A stretch of 64,000 nucleotides of DNA from Kushneria pakistanensis (GCF_014652795.1 NZ_BMZM01000002.1:248001-312000), one strand, 5' to 3'; shown: positions 1 through 13,287, numbered from the stretch's first letter. Translations and numbers: made by a program. The notes: generated by a model not told the origin, from the sequence alone.

Positions 1-329
1 CGCGCGCTTTTTTTCTGCCAGCCAAGCCCCAGCCCGATCAGCACGACAGCGATCACCGGCATGCTCATGCGCACCGCCATGGGCAGGGCTTCAAACGCCT
101 CGGCATGCCCTTTTGGCATCAGCACCAGTGCACCCAGCCCGATCAGCTCTCGAAAGACAATCATGATAAGCCCGGTCAACGCCCCCGAGATGACCGCCAG
201 CAGACACAGTTGCGGCAGGGCATCGACGCTTGCCAGTTCGCGTCGAAAATTTTCAAGGCTCAGGCGGGATGGATCCAGAAGACGACGCAGCAAGCTTTTT
301 CTCTCCAGCGACAGGGTAACGAAGCTCAT
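1..329 (-). CDS. ClC-family chloride channel/antiporter, N-terminal part (truncated by window edge)
   Basis: The minus-strand frame opens at an ATG at 329 and stays open to the window edge, giving the first ~109 residues. After a basic, arginine-rich cytoplasmic segment (about residues 1-40) comes a hydrophobic helix containing LAVISGALTGLIMIVFREL, which fits the first membrane helix of ClC chloride channels and H+/Cl- antiporters, and a second helix begins near residue 88. No strong Shine-Dalgarno is visible ahead of the ATG. It is divergent from erpA, an arrangement I recall in related genomes. The selectivity-filter motifs lie outside the window, so the family call rests on the first helices only. 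Confidence 0.6.
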   Translation of the reverse strand, partial: MSFVTLSLERKSLLRRLLDPSRLSLENFRRELASVDALPQLCLLAVISGALTGLIMIVFRELIGLGALVLMPKGHAEAFEALPMAVRMSMPVIAVVLIGLGLGWQKKSA

Positions 330-503
330 GACACGACAGGGGGTCAGCCTATCACTGTTTACACATGGCGCCCGTCATGATCGCAGCCCCTGCATGGCGG
401 TTGACCGCCAGCTGGAGGGGTGTCGATAATGGTGTTCATGACAGCCCCCGTGCTGATCCATTCCTGGCGCGTATCATACGTGTCATCTCTAAAGGAGGCC
501 GCG

Positions 504-857
504 ATGAGCGGAGCAGAATCCTTTGTTCCGACACCGCTTGTCTTTACCGATGCCGCTGCAGGCAGAGTCAGGGCGCTGATAGAGGAAGAAAGCAACCCGG
601 CTTTGAAACTGCGCGTCTACGTAACAGGAGGCGGTTGTTCGGGCTTTCAATATGGTTTCGACTTTGCAGAAACCGTGAGTGAAGACGATACCGTGATTGA
701 AAACGGCGATGTTGCCATGGTGATCGACCCGCTGAGCTATCAATATCTGGTCGGCTCCACGGTCGATTTTGAGGCAGGTCTGGCAGGTGCCCGCTTTTTG
801 ATCAAAAACCCCAATGCCACTACGACCTGTGGCTGCGGTGCATCCTTTACGGTCTGA
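504..857 (+). CDS. erpA: Iron-sulfur cluster insertion protein ErpA
   Basis: A-type Fe-S carrier of 117 aa that delivers clusters to apoproteins, notably those of isoprenoid synthesis. The three conserved cysteines are visible: one in [11 protein letters not shown] and two in the C-terminal TTCGCGASF. The ATG at 504 is chosen because AAAGGAGG lies just ahead of it and the resulting length matches ErpA (about 115 aa); the frame stays open upstream to 420 but that part is not conserved-looking. A strong terminator follows directly, so it appears to be monocistronic. Confidence 0.93.
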   Translation: MSGAESFVPTPLVFTDAAAGRVRALIEEESNPALKLRVYVTGGGCSGFQYGFDFAETVSEDDTVIENGDVAMVIDPLSYQYLVGSTVDFEAGLAGARFLIKNPNATTTCGCGASFTV

Positions 858-877
858 TGCCCCTTGGTGATGTTCCG

Positions 878-909
878 GCGTCTGTCAGCCTCTGACAGAC
901 GCTTTTTTT
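878..909 (+). terminator. Rho-independent terminator of erpA
   Basis: An 11-bp perfect stem (GCGTCTGTCAG / CTGACAGACGC) with a CCT loop is followed by seven T. It begins 20 bp after the erpA stop. Confidence 0.93.
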
Positions 910-910
910 A

Positions 911-1477
911 TGCCTATAAGCATCCTCTGGCGCTTTTTTTGTGCCCATCCCCTGTGGATAAAAAATTACGCGTCTCTCCCTGCCTTGCGCTGCAGCCCGC
1001 CACATGCGGGCATCATGCTTCTTTTTTCCACGCTGACGCTTTTCTTGATGAGTATGGGGAGAACCCCGCCTGAGCCCGGTTGACGAGAAGGGGATAAATC
1101 GATCTGTGGGTAAGTCATCAGGTTATGCACATCCCGTACAGAGCCTGCCCCTGGGAAGCACGCAGCTTGCCTGGGTCTTCAATCACACCCCAGGAAGCTG
1201 TTTTATAAACCAAAAAACCGCTTTTCCACAGAAAGTGGCGCCCTCATTAATCACAACCACAACAGAACTTCTTATTTAAAAGAATATTTTATTAATTAAA
1301 GACTTTTTTGACCCGGGAAATCCATGTGTGGAAAACCCTGACGCTTACTCACAGGGGCGTTATAATGCGCGCCATTCAATACGGCTTATCCCCAGCCCCT
1401 TTCCGGGCATGTGGGTATCGACACGCGCTGATCAGTCGGGTGTCACGTTCATCTTCAAACCCTTCGAGGTTCATCAC
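911..1477. other. oriC: Candidate chromosomal replication origin (oriC) between erpA and mnmG
   Basis: About 570 bp without a convincing gene. It holds a perfect DnaA box TGTGGATAA at 953-961, TGTGGGTAA at 1105-1113, TTATGCACA at 1123-1131 (fits TTATNCACA), TTTTCCACA at 1222-1230, TGTGGAAAA at 1327-1335 and TTATCCCCA at 1386-1394, each of the last four being one base from a box. A markedly AT-rich stretch at about 1268-1312 could be the unwinding element. The flank is mnmG followed by rsmG, parA and parB, the usual origin-proximal set; in E. coli oriC also lies directly upstream of mnmG. The box positions are seen; origin function is inferred. Confidence 0.6.
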
Positions 1478-3370
1478 GTGGATTATCCGGACCGCTTTGA
1501 CGTCATTGTCATTGGTGGTGGTCATGCGGGTACCGAAGCCGCACTGGCTGCCGCCCGCATGGGCTGCAATACCCTGCTGCTCAGTCACAACATCGAAACG
1601 CTGGGCCAGATGTCCTGTAATCCTGCCATTGGCGGGATCGGCAAAAGTCATCTGGTCAAGGAAATTGACGCACTCGGTGGTGCCATGGCGCTGGCAACCG
1701 ACCAGGGGGGTATCCAGTTTCGAACGCTCAATTCCCGCAAGGGGCCGGCCGTTCGTGCCACCCGCGTCCAGGCCGATCGGGTACGCTACAAGGCGGCCAT
1801 TCGCCATATCCTTGAAAACCAGCCCAACCTGTCCATCTTCGCTCAGGCTGCTGACGATCTGATCGTTGAAGGCGACACGGTGCGCGGCGTGCTGACCCAG
1901 GGCGGCGTGCGGTTCATGGCCGAAACGGTGGTGCTGTGTACCGGTACCTTCCTGGGCGGTGTGATTCATATCGGCATGGAACATCACAGCGGCGGACGTT
2001 CGGGCGATCCGGCTTCCAATGCGCTGGCCGCGCGACTGCGGGAGCAGCCCCTGCGTGTGGCACGTCTCAAGACCGGCACCCCGCCGCGACTGGATGCCAG
2101 AACGATCGACTTCTCGAAACTGGCCGAGCAGCCCGGTGACACGCCGCGCCCGGTGATGTCCTACATGGGCCGACGCGGGATGCATCCCGAGCAGGTGAGC
2201 TGCTTCATCGCGCACACCAACGAGCGTACCCACGACATCATTCGCGCCAACCTGGACCGTTCACCGATGTATTCGGGTGTCATCGAAGGCATCGGTCCGC
2301 GCTACTGTCCGTCGATCGAAGACAAGATCCATCGCTTTGCCGACAAGCAGAGCCACCAGGTCTTCATCGAACCGGAAGGGCTGGATACGCATGAGCTCTA
2401 TCCCAACGGTATCTCCACCTCTCTGCCGTTTGACGTACAGCTGTCACTGGTACGCTCGATGGAGGGACTGGAGCGCGCCCATATCGTGCGTCCGGGCTAT
2501 GCCATCGAATATGACTTTTTCGATCCACGCGATCTGAAGCACTCGCTGGAAACGAAGGTCATCCACAATCTCTGGTTTGCCGGGCAGATCAACGGCACTA
2601 CCGGCTATGAGGAAGCGGCCGCCCAGGGGCTGCTGGCAGGTCTCAATGCTGCCCGACGGGTGAAGGGACTGGAGGCCTGGTGGCCACGGCGTGATGAAGC
2701 CTACATTGGCGTGATGGTGGACGATCTGATTCGCATGGGCACCCAGGAGCCCTATCGAATGTTTACCTCGCGTGCGGAGTATCGTCTCCTGTTGCGTGAG
2801 GATAACGCCGATCTGCGTCTGACCGAGACCGGGCGTCATCTGGGACTGGTGGACGACGACCGCTATAGCGCCTTCCAGCAAAAGCGTGCGGCCATCGAGG
2901 CCGAGCGCGAGCGTCTGGATCGTGTCTGGATTCAGCCCGGCAGCGATGCGGCAAGGGGGCTGGCCGACCGGGTTGGAACACTGTCGCGTGAACATCGCCT
3001 GAGCGATCTGCTGCGTCGCCCCGAGCTGACCTACGACGACATTGCACCGCTGGCCGACGGCGCGGCGGAGGATCCGCTGGTGCGCGAGCAGGTCCAGATT
3101 CAGGCCAAGTACCAGGGCTACATTGATCGCCAGAGTGAGGAGATCGACAAGCTCAAGCGTCACGAGGCCACCCGGTTACCGGAAGCAATCGAATATGACC
3201 GCATTGATGGACTTTCCAGCGAGATTCGCCAGAAGCTCCAGGCGGCACGGCCTGAAACGCTGGCCGAGGCCGGACGCATTCCGGGCGTAACGCCGGCGGC
3301 CATCTCGATGCTGCTGATTCATCTCAAAAAGCGCAGCAATGCGCACAAGGTCGGGGCCAGTACGTCATGA
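1478..3370 (+). CDS. mnmG: tRNA uridine-5-carboxymethylaminomethyl(34) synthesis protein MnmG
   Basis: FAD-dependent enzyme that, with MnmE, modifies the wobble uridine of several tRNAs in the cytoplasm. The N-terminus carries the dinucleotide-binding motif [11 protein letters not shown], followed by [14 protein letters not shown], and [13 protein letters not shown] sits in the C-terminal half; the C-terminal MnmE-binding helical region is complete. The reading frame is open upstream to 1328, but the GTG at 1478 is preferred: CGAGG precedes it by 8 bp and it gives 630 aa against 629 in E. coli. It overlaps rsmG by 4 bp (ATGA), indicating translational coupling. Confidence 0.95.
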   Translation: MDYPDRFDVIVIGGGHAGTEAALAAARMGCNTLLLSHNIETLGQMSCNPAIGGIGKSHLVKEIDALGGAMALATDQGGIQFRTLNSRKGPAVRATRVQADRVRYKAAIRHILENQPNLSIFAQAADDLIVEGDTVRGVLTQGGVRFMAETVVLCTGTFLGGVIHIGMEHHSGGRSGDPASNALAARLREQPLRVARLKTGTPPRLDARTIDFSKLAEQPGDTPRPVMSYMGRRGMHPEQVSCFIAHTNERTHDIIRANLDRSPMYSGVIEGIGPRYCPSIEDKIHRFADKQSHQVFIEPEGLDTHELYPNGISTSLPFDVQLSLVRSMEGLERAHIVRPGYAIEYDFFDPRDLKHSLETKVIHNLWFAGQINGTTGYEEAAAQGLLAGLNAARRVKGLEAWWPRRDEAYIGVMVDDLIRMGTQEPYRMFTSRAEYRLLLREDNADLRLTETGRHLGLVDDDRYSAFQQKRAAIEAERERLDRVWIQPGSDAARGLADRVGTLSREHRLSDLLRRPELTYDDIAPLADGAAEDPLVREQVQIQAKYQGYIDRQSEEIDKLKRHEATRLPEAIEYDRIDGLSSEIRQKLQAARPETLAEAGRIPGVTPAAISMLLIHLKKRSNAHKVGASTS

Positions 3371-3984
3371 GTGAGGGGATCGAGCGCCGTCTTGATGACG
3401 GTATGGCGGCCCTGCAAACAGACGTATCCGAAGAGGTGCGTGAGCGACTGCTGGCCTTTGTGACGCTGTTGCACAAGTGGAATCGGGCCTATAACCTCAC
3501 CGCCGTACGCGATATCGAGACGATGGTGACACGCCATCTGCTTGATAGTCTGGCCATTTTGCCCTGGATCGAAGGCCCGGGGCTGCTGGATGTCGGCAGC
3601 GGCGCCGGTCTGCCGGGTATCGTGATCGCCATCGTGCGACCCGATATTGCCCTGACGTCGATTGACAGCAACGGCAAGAAGATCCGCTTTCAGCGTCAGG
3701 TGGCCTTTGAGCTCGGCCTCGATAATGTCACGCCCGTGCATGATCGGGTCGAGGCGCTGTCCGGGGTCGCGTTCGAGCAGATCACCAGCCGCGCCTTTGC
3801 CGCACCGGAGGCGTTTGTCACGCTGACGCGTTCGCTGCTGGCTGAAAACGGTCACTGGCTGGCGATGGCCGGCCGGGTGGATGACATTACCCTGCCACAG
3901 GACGTCAGGCTGGTGCAGACATGGCCGTTGGATATTCCCGGTGAGCAGGCCCAGCGGCATTTATTGAAAATGGACATTGCCTGA
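3367..3984 (+). CDS. rsmG: 16S rRNA (guanine(527)-N7)-methyltransferase RsmG
   Basis: SAM-dependent methyltransferase of 205 aa acting on G527 of 16S rRNA. Motifs visible: [13 protein letters not shown] in the N-terminal part, the SAM-binding [12 protein letters not shown] at about residues 75-85, and [11 protein letters not shown]. Its start overlaps the mnmG stop, and parA begins 35 bp downstream, so mnmG-rsmG-parA-parB probably form one transcription unit. Length is normal for the family (207 aa in E. coli). Confidence 0.95.
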   Translation: MSEGIERRLDDGMAALQTDVSEEVRERLLAFVTLLHKWNRAYNLTAVRDIETMVTRHLLDSLAILPWIEGPGLLDVGSGAGLPGIVIAIVRPDIALTSIDSNGKKIRFQRQVAFELGLDNVTPVHDRVEALSGVAFEQITSRAFAAPEAFVTLTRSLLAENGHWLAMAGRVDDITLPQDVRLVQTWPLDIPGEQAQRHLLKMDIA

Positions 3985-4019
3985 CAGGGCCCAGCGATCA
4001 ATCTACAAGGAACTCTCTC

Positions 4020-4790
4020 TTGACCCGGATCATTGCGCTGACCAACCAGAAGGGTGGTGTCGGCAAGACCACGACGGCTGTCAATCTGGCCGCGGCGCTG
4101 GCATCGCTGAAAAAGCGGGTACTGCTGATAGACATGGATCCGCAGGGCCACGCCACCATGGGCAGCGGTATCGACAAGCATGCGTTGAACAACGGCGGCT
4201 CGCTGGATGTGCTGCTGGGAGAACTGTCGGCGTCCGAGGCGCTGGTGGACTGCCCCAATGCCGGCTACCAGCTGTTGCCGGCCAACGGTGATCTGACCGC
4301 TGCCGAAGTGGATCTGCTTGACCGTGAAGGACGTGAGCGCTGTCTGGACCGTGCCATTGCCAGTGTGGCCGACCGCTTTGATGTCGTTCTGATCGACTGC
4401 CCGCCCTCATTGAACATGCTCACGGTCAATGCCCTGACCGCGGCACATGGCGTGCTGATACCGCTGCAGTGCGAGTTTTATGCACTCGAGGGGCTTTCGG
4501 CGCTGCTGGATACCGTTGAGCAGATTCGCGACAGCGTCAATCCGGCGCTGGCACTCGATGGTATCGTCAGAACCATGTTTGATAATCGCAACAGCCTGAC
4601 GCGCGATGTCAGCAAGCAGCTTTCAGACTATTTCGGTGATGACCTGCTGAAAACGGCCATACCCCGCAATATTCGTCTGGCGGAAGCGCCCAGCCACGGC
4701 CTGCCGGTCAATCGCTATGCCCGCATGTCGCGTGGGGCGCATGCCTATCGGGTGCTGGCCAAGGAACTGATTCGCAAGCTGTCGCTGTAA
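4020..4790 (+). CDS. parA: Chromosome-partitioning ATPase ParA (Soj)
   Basis: Deviant Walker-A ATPase of 256 aa that positions replicated origins together with ParB. The N-terminal NQKGGVGKTTTAVNLAAAL is the signature KGGVGKTT motif, IDMDPQGHAT is Walker A', and IDCPPSLNMLTVNAL is Walker B. The start is TTG at 4020, 8 bp after AAGGA; no ATG in frame lies close by. Proximity to the candidate oriC and to parB fits a chromosomal Soj rather than a plasmid ParA. Confidence 0.95.
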   Translation: MTRIIALTNQKGGVGKTTTAVNLAAALASLKKRVLLIDMDPQGHATMGSGIDKHALNNGGSLDVLLGELSASEALVDCPNAGYQLLPANGDLTAAEVDLLDREGRERCLDRAIASVADRFDVVLIDCPPSLNMLTVNALTAAHGVLIPLQCEFYALEGLSALLDTVEQIRDSVNPALALDGIVRTMFDNRNSLTRDVSKQLSDYFGDDLLKTAIPRNIRLAEAPSHGLPVNRYARMSRGAHAYRVLAKELIRKLSL

Positions 4791-4833
4791 CCCGGTTTAT
4801 CCGGATGGCACCGTCGATGCGTCGACTCGTGAG

Positions 4834-4856
4834 CGCTGATATCCCGGATATCAGCG
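4834..4856. repeat. Perfect 11-bp inverted repeat between parA and parB
   Basis: CGCTGATATCC and GGATATCAGCG flank a single C at 4845. It lies 44 bp after the parA stop and 40 bp before the parB ATG. No T-run follows, so it is not a typical terminator; it does not match the parS consensus. It could be a protein-binding site or an intra-operon mRNA hairpin with the central bases unpaired. Confidence 0.6.
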
Positions 4857-4896
4857 TGTGTTGTTACTACTGCATGGCCTGAACGAGGAACTGTTC

Positions 4897-5820
4897 ATGA
4901 CGCGTAAACGCGCACTCGGAAGAGGACTGGACGCACTGATTGGCGCCGGCGCCCGGCAGCGTTCACAGACCCAGGACCCCAACGGTGGTTCTGCCGAGGC
5001 GGCAGTGACCGCATCTCCCCTGATCGATAGCCGCGAACGCCTGGAGCGTCTGCCGCTGGCACAGCTGACGCGCGGGCGTTATCAGCCGCGCCGCGAAATG
5101 CAGCCTGAACGTCTTGAAGAGCTGGCTGCCTCGATCAGAACCCGTGGTGTCATGCAGCCCATTGTGGTGCGTCCCCTGCCCGAGGGCAGTGACGCACGCT
5201 ATGAGATCATTGCCGGAGAACGCCGCTGGCGCGCCGCACAGATGGCCGAGCTGGATGTCATCCCGGCGGTCGTGCGCGAGCTTGACGACGAAACGGCGCT
5301 GGCACTGGCACTGATCGAGAACATTCAGCGCGAGGATCTCAATCCCATCGAGGAGACCATCGCGCTCAAGCGTTTGATGGATGAATTTTCGCTCACCCAG
5401 CAGCAGACGGCCGATGCCGTGGGCCGCTCGCGTGCCCAGATCGCCAATATGCTGCGCCTGCTGGCGCTGGAAGAGGATGTGCAGACACTGCTGGAGCGCG
5501 GCGACATGGATGTCGGGCATGCCCGCACCCTGTTGGCGCTGAAGGGCAACAAGCAGCGTCAGGCAGCACGTGAGGTGGTCGAGCGCGGTTTGACCGTACG
5601 TCAGACCGAAGCGCTGGTCAGGAAATACGCGCAAGCGGCGTCAGATAAAAAAACACCGGCGGCCAAACCATCAGGTGATGTAGGCAGTCTGGAAAACCAG
5701 CTGGCGGAACTGCTGGGCGCGCGCGTACAGATCAGTCATGGCAAGACCGGCAAGGGTAGCCTGACGATTCGTTACACCAGCCTTGATGAGCTTGATGGTA
5801 TTCTTTCGCATATTCGCTGA
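4897..5820 (+). CDS. parB: Chromosome-partitioning protein ParB (Spo0J)
   Basis: parS-binding CTPase of 307 aa. It begins with the ParA-stimulating segment RKRALGRGLDALIGAG, then the N-terminal ParB domain with QPRREM and the GERRWRAAQMA box (CTP-binding region), a helix-turn-helix around LTQQQTADAVGRSRAQIANMLRLL, and a C-terminal dimerisation region ending in LDELDGIL. The ATG at 4897 has GAGGA ahead of it; an upstream in-frame TTG at 4858 would add a non-conserved 13 residues. No full consensus parS was seen in the window. Confidence 0.95.
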   Translation: MTRKRALGRGLDALIGAGARQRSQTQDPNGGSAEAAVTASPLIDSRERLERLPLAQLTRGRYQPRREMQPERLEELAASIRTRGVMQPIVVRPLPEGSDARYEIIAGERRWRAAQMAELDVIPAVVRELDDETALALALIENIQREDLNPIEETIALKRLMDEFSLTQQQTADAVGRSRAQIANMLRLLALEEDVQTLLERGDMDVGHARTLLALKGNKQRQAAREVVERGLTVRQTEALVRKYAQAASDKKTPAAKPSGDVGSLENQLAELLGARVQISHGKTGKGSLTIRYTSLDELDGILSHIR

Positions 5821-5942
5821 TGTCAGGAATGCTGCTTAAACACGACTTAATTTGAAGTTGTAAACTGCGACGCTTTGACACAGGATCGAGCCGCTTTTGG
5901 TGCAGATCAGCTTAAAGCCTGCGATTTTCGATGCCTGTGGCG

Positions 5943-5971
5943 TTGAAGCCATCGGGGGGGTTCCTTATAAT
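5943..5971 (+). promoter_or_regulatory. Sigma70 promoter of the atp operon
   Basis: TTGAAG at 5943-5948, a 17-bp spacer, and a perfect TATAAT at 5966-5971. Transcription would begin near 5978, about 30 bp upstream of the chosen atpI start. It is the best promoter match noticed by eye in this window. Confidence 0.75.
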
Positions 5972-6007
5972 CCGCCTGCCTGGCGCGATGAGCCAAATAT
6001 CTCGGGA

Positions 6008-6436
6008 ATGCATAAAACCATGCAACGACACGAGCCAGCGGCTCCGGCGATGCCGACAGCCCCGAGACGTCCCGGCATACATCGATTATTGCTTGTGCAG
6101 CTTGGTATTGTCGTCGCAGTGACCACAGTGCTGGCTTTTGAAACGGATAACGCTGTGGCGTTATCGGCGCTGATGGGCGGCATGACAGGTGTGCTGCCCA
6201 ACGCGTACTTTGCCTGGCGCGCCTTCCTGTTTCGAGGAGCACGTTTCAGGCGTCAGATGATAAGCAGTCTATATCGAGCCCAGGCAGGCAAGCATTTTCT
6301 GACAATCCTGCTGTTTACTGGCATTTTTATAACGTCGCCACCGCAAGCGCCCGAATGGTTTTTTGGCACGTTTGCGCTGGTCCAGAGCGTTTACTGGTTA
6401 AGCCCCTGGCTGATCAGCAGATCCGGTTCCCTTTAA
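6008..6436 (+). CDS. atpI: ATP synthase subunit I (AtpI)
   Basis: Small membrane protein of about 142 aa, first gene of the ATP synthase operon, thought to assist c-ring assembly. Four hydrophobic segments are visible, beginning with LLLVQLGIVVAVTTVLAF, and the region ALMGGMTGVLPNAYFAWRAF is typical of AtpI. The frame is open from 5897, but a start there would lie upstream of the promoter, so ATG 6008 or ATG 6020 is more likely; neither has a strong Shine-Dalgarno. It is 21 bp before atpB. Confidence 0.85.
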   Translation: MHKTMQRHEPAAPAMPTAPRRPGIHRLLLVQLGIVVAVTTVLAFETDNAVALSALMGGMTGVLPNAYFAWRAFLFRGARFRRQMISSLYRAQAGKHFLTILLFTGIFITSPPQAPEWFFGTFALVQSVYWLSPWLISRSGSL

Positions 6437-7282
<846 letters not shown>

Positions 7283-7337
7283 ATCCAACAACAACACTAG
7301 CCTTAAAACCCTTTTACCCCTTGTCTGAAAAAACTGA

Positions 7338-7580
<243 letters not shown>

Positions 7581-7658
7581 GTAAACGCTGTACGCCGGGC
7601 CCCTTGTGCTCGGTGTCGCCGTTTCCGGCCATCACGAACCCGCAGGAGGTAGATCCGC

Positions 7659-8129
7659 GTGAATATCAACATGACGCTTATCGGACAGATGATCGCCTTT
7701 GCGATCTTCGTCTGGTTCTGCATGAAATATGTGTGGCCTCCGATCACGCAGGCACTCAACGAGCGTCAGCAGCGCATTCAGGACGGTCTTGAAGAAGCCG
7801 ACCGGGCTCGCGCCGAGCTGCACAAGGCCAATGAACAGGCCGAGGAAACGCTGCGTGAAAGCCGCGAGGAAGCTGCTCGCATTCTCGACAAGACACGTGC
7901 TCGTGCCAATCAGATGATCGAGGAAGCACGCAATGATGCTCGCGCTGAAGGCGAGCGCATGATTGCCAATGCCCGCAGCGAGATCGACAGCGAGATTCAG
8001 CAGGCCAAGGGTGAACTGCGCGCTCAGGTAGCAGCACTGGCCATTCAGGGCGCTGAACGCATTCTCGAGTCCTCCATCGACGAGAAAAAGCATCGCGAGA
8101 TGGTGGATCGACTCGCTGAAGAGCTCTGA
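7659..8129 (+). CDS. atpF: F1Fo ATP synthase subunit b
   Basis: Peripheral-stalk subunit of 156 aa, the same length as in E. coli. One N-terminal membrane helix (about residues 5-25) is followed by a long charged coiled coil rich in E, A, R and K. The GTG at 7659 is used as start, 9 bp after AGGAGGT; the next in-frame ATG would delete the first four residues. Twelve bp separate it from atpH. Confidence 0.95.
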   Translation: MNINMTLIGQMIAFAIFVWFCMKYVWPPITQALNERQQRIQDGLEEADRARAELHKANEQAEETLRESREEAARILDKTRARANQMIEEARNDARAEGERMIANARSEIDSEIQQAKGELRAQVAALAIQGAERILESSIDEKKHREMVDRLAEEL

Positions 8130-8140
8130 GGAAACGCCCC

Positions 8141-8677
8141 ATGTCAGACCACATCACGCAGGCACGTCCCTATGCAAGGGCTGCCTTTGAGCTGGCCAGA
8201 GAAGATGGCGCGCTGGATGCCTGGTCAGCGATGCTGGCCGAAGCCGCGCGCCTGACCGATGACGAGCGCATCGAACGGCTGCTCGTTGATCCTCAGCGTA
8301 CATCGAGTGACAAGGGGAAGGTGTTCGTCGATCTGCTTGGCGAACTGCTCCCTGAACGTGGCGCCAATTTTCTGATGGTGCTGGCTCGACAGCAGCGTTT
8401 GCCGGCTCTGGCATCGTTGAGTGATCTGTTCGAGGCTGAACGCGCCGAGTTTGAAAAACGCGTCAGCGTCGAGATCATCTCGGCCTATCCGCTGGACGAG
8501 GCACAAAAAGACAAGCTCGCACAGGCGCTCAAGCGGCGTCTGGATCGCGAAATCACGATCACCACTTCTGTGGATGAGACGCTGCTGGGCGGCGTTGTCA
8601 TTCGTGCCGGCGATACTGTTATCGATGGATCGGCGCGTGGACGACTGGCACGGCTTTCCAGCGTCTTGAACCATTGA
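8141..8677 (+). CDS. atpH: F1Fo ATP synthase subunit delta
   Basis: 178-aa stator subunit joining the b dimer to the top of F1. Begins with the typical [12 protein letters not shown] segment and ends with [20 protein letters not shown] and a helix that binds b. GAGGAAACG precedes the ATG. Tightly spaced (11 bp and 16 bp) between atpF and atpA. Confidence 0.95.
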   Translation: MSDHITQARPYARAAFELAREDGALDAWSAMLAEAARLTDDERIERLLVDPQRTSSDKGKVFVDLLGELLPERGANFLMVLARQQRLPALASLSDLFEAERAEFEKRVSVEIISAYPLDEAQKDKLAQALKRRLDREITITTSVDETLLGGVVIRAGDTVIDGSARGRLARLSSVLNH

Positions 8678-8693
8678 AGTCGAGGGACATGGC

Positions 8694-10238
8694 ATGCAGC
8701 AACTGAATCCTTCCGAAATCAGCGACATCATCAAGGGCCGGATCGAGAATCTTGACCTTGATGCCCAGTCGCGCAATGAAGGCACCATCGTCGGCGTCGC
8801 TGACGGTATCGTGCGCATCCACGGGCTGGCCGATGCAATGTTCGGGGAAATGATTGAATTTCCCAACGACATTTTCGGCATGGTACTCAACCTGGAGCGC
8901 GATAGCGTCGGCGTCGTAGTACTGGGCGACTACCAACAGCTTCAGGAAGGCATGACGGGCAAGTGCACCGGCCGTATCCTGGAAGTACCGGTCGGTCGTG
9001 AACTGGTCGGTCGTGTCGTTGATGCCATTGGCAATCCCATTGATGGCAAGGGCGATATCGCTACCACCGAGACGGACGCCGTTGAAAAGGTGGCACCGGG
9101 CGTTATTTCTCGCCAGGGCGTTGATCAGCCGGTACAGACCGGTCTCAAGTCCATCGATGCCATGGTGCCCATCGGCCGCGGCCAGCGTGAGCTGATCATC
9201 GGTGACCGTCAGATCGGCAAGTCGGCCATTGCCATCGATGCGATCATCAACCAGAAGGGCAAGGGCATCACCTGCGTCTATGTCGCGGTAGGTCAGAAGC
9301 AGTCGACCATCGCCAACGTGGTGAGAAAGCTCGAAGATCATGGCGCGATGGAACACACCATCATCGTGGCCGCCGGTGCTGCCGATCCTGCTGCCATGCA
9401 GTTTCTGGCGCCCTACTCCGGCTGCACCATGGGTGAATATTTCCGTGACCGCGGTGAAGACGCCCTGATCGTGTATGACGATCTGTCCAAGCAGGCCGTG
9501 GCCTATCGCCAGATTTCCCTGCTGCTGCGTCGTCCGCCGGGTCGTGAAGCCTATCCCGGTGACGTGTTCTATCTCCACTCCCGTCTGCTGGAGCGCGCCT
9601 CGCGTGTCAACGCCGAGTACGTGGAAAAGTTCACCAACGGTGAAGTGACCGGCAAGACCGGTTCGCTGACAGCCCTGCCGATCATCGAAACCCAGGGCGG
9701 CGACGTCTCGGCCTTCGTTCCGACCAACGTGATCTCGATCACCGACGGTCAGATCTTTCTGGAAACCGGTCTGTTCAACTCCGGTGTTCGTCCGGCCATC
9801 AACGCGGGCCTGTCAGTCTCGCGTGTCGGTGGTGCGGCGCAGACCAAGATCATCAAGAAACTGGGTGGCGGTGTGCGTCTGGCGCTGGCGCAGTATCGCG
9901 AGCTGGCAGCCTTCTCACAGTTTGCCTCCGATCTTGACGAAGCCACGCGCAAGCAGCTCGAGCACGGTCAGCGTGTCACCGAACTGATGAAGCAAAAGCA
10001 GTATTCGCCGATGTCGATCGCTGACATGGCCGTATCGCTTTACGCTGCCAATGAGGGATATCTCTCCGACGTACCGGTCGACAAGGTGCTGGATTTCGAA
10101 CGTGATCTGCTCGACTACATGCGCACCGAACATGGTGAGCTGATGGAAAAGATCAACAGCACCGGCGGCTACGACAAAGACATTCAGCAGGGTCTGAAAG
10201 ACGGCGTCGAATCGTTCAAGTCAACGCAGAGCTATTGA
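8694..10238 (+). CDS. atpA: F1Fo ATP synthase subunit alpha
   Basis: 514-aa non-catalytic nucleotide-binding subunit of F1. Walker A reads GDRQIGKSA at about residue 170 (E. coli has GDRQTGKTA), Walker B is [17 protein letters not shown], and the signature [20 protein letters not shown] is complete. A GC-rich hairpin follows the stop before atpG. Confidence 0.97.
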   Translation: MQQLNPSEISDIIKGRIENLDLDAQSRNEGTIVGVADGIVRIHGLADAMFGEMIEFPNDIFGMVLNLERDSVGVVVLGDYQQLQEGMTGKCTGRILEVPVGRELVGRVVDAIGNPIDGKGDIATTETDAVEKVAPGVISRQGVDQPVQTGLKSIDAMVPIGRGQRELIIGDRQIGKSAIAIDAIINQKGKGITCVYVAVGQKQSTIANVVRKLEDHGAMEHTIIVAAGAADPAAMQFLAPYSGCTMGEYFRDRGEDALIVYDDLSKQAVAYRQISLLLRRPPGREAYPGDVFYLHSRLLERASRVNAEYVEKFTNGEVTGKTGSLTALPIIETQGGDVSAFVPTNVISITDGQIFLETGLFNSGVRPAINAGLSVSRVGGAAQTKIIKKLGGGVRLALAQYRELAAFSQFASDLDEATRKQLEHGQRVTELMKQKQYSPMSIADMAVSLYAANEGYLSDVPVDKVLDFERDLLDYMRTEHGELMEKINSTGGYDKDIQQGLKDGVESFKSTQSY

Positions 10239-10241
10239 TGA

Positions 10242-10264
10242 CCCGGGGCCCTTCGGGGCCCGGG
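10242..10264 (+). other. GC-rich hairpin with TTCG loop between atpA and atpG
   Basis: CCC-G-GGGCCC pairs with GGGCCCGGG across a TTCG tetraloop, closed by C-G, with one bulged G at 10245. There is no T-run, so it is more likely an mRNA-stabilising or processing element than a terminator. It starts 4 bp after the atpA stop. Confidence 0.7.
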
Positions 10265-10297
10265 CGCCCTGCGCTGATTGCTTAGGAGAATATCGCT

Positions 10298-12609
<2,312 letters not shown>

Positions 12610-12621
12610 GGAGGGGCGCTC

Positions 12622-13047
12622 ATGGCGACCATGCAATGCAGTATCGTCAGTGCGGAGCGCAATATCTTCGCCGGCGAAGTGGAACGCGTTGTAGCGATTA
12701 GTGTGCTGGGCGAGCTGGGTATTCTGCGCGGGCATGAGCCGATGCTCACGGAGCTGAAGCCGGGGCCTGTCCGGGTAATCCGCGAAGGTGGCGAAGAAGA
12801 GATCTTCTTCGTCTCTGGTGGTTTTCTGGAAGTGCAGCCCAACATGATCATCGTGCTGGCCGACAGCGCCGATCGTGCCCGTGATCTGGATGCTGCGCAG
12901 GCCGAAAAGGCGCGCGATGAAGCGCGCCGTGCCCTGCAGGGCAAGACTGGCGAGATGGATTACCAGCAGGCGCTGGCCGAGATCGAAGCGGCGACCGCCC
13001 GACTGCGTACCCTGTCCCAGCTGCGCCATCGGCGCGGCAACAAGTAG
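12622..13047 (+). CDS. atpC: F1Fo ATP synthase subunit epsilon
   Basis: 141-aa rotor and regulatory subunit. The N-terminal beta sandwich includes IVSAERNIFAGEVERV and LGELGILRGHEPM; the C-terminal helices (about residues 90-138) form the inhibitory domain. AAGGAGG precedes the ATG at 12622. Last gene of the operon; a strong terminator follows. Confidence 0.95.
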   Translation: MATMQCSIVSAERNIFAGEVERVVAISVLGELGILRGHEPMLTELKPGPVRVIREGGEEEIFFVSGGFLEVQPNMIIVLADSADRARDLDAAQAEKARDEARRALQGKTGEMDYQQALAEIEAATARLRTLSQLRHRRGNK

Positions 13048-13113
13048 CTTCGAAAGAAACAGTATCAAGCAGGTTTGCGCATCATGGCCACAAGCCATGG
13101 ATGCGTTTTGCTG

Positions 13114-13137
13114 GCGGCCTTCGGGCCGCTTTTTTTG
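13114..13137 (+). terminator. Terminator of the atp operon
   Basis: GCGGCC-TTCG-GGCCGC followed by eight T, 66 bp after the atpC stop. Confidence 0.93.
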
Positions 13138-13287
13138 TAACTGTCATGCGCGTTTGGAGCAATGCGATCAGTCCATGCCCTGATACACTGTCAGCCACAG
13201 GAATGATCAGGCATGACAGAGCATGTCATCTGTTGGGTGCATGATCGGTTATCGTTTTTCATTCAGCGCAAGGGAGAGCCCTCTTTC

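Noticed and set aside
1470-1486. CACGTGGA near the mnmG start as possible parS
   Set aside because: Only about 10 of 16 positions fit; it includes the GTG start codon and the first codons of mnmG.
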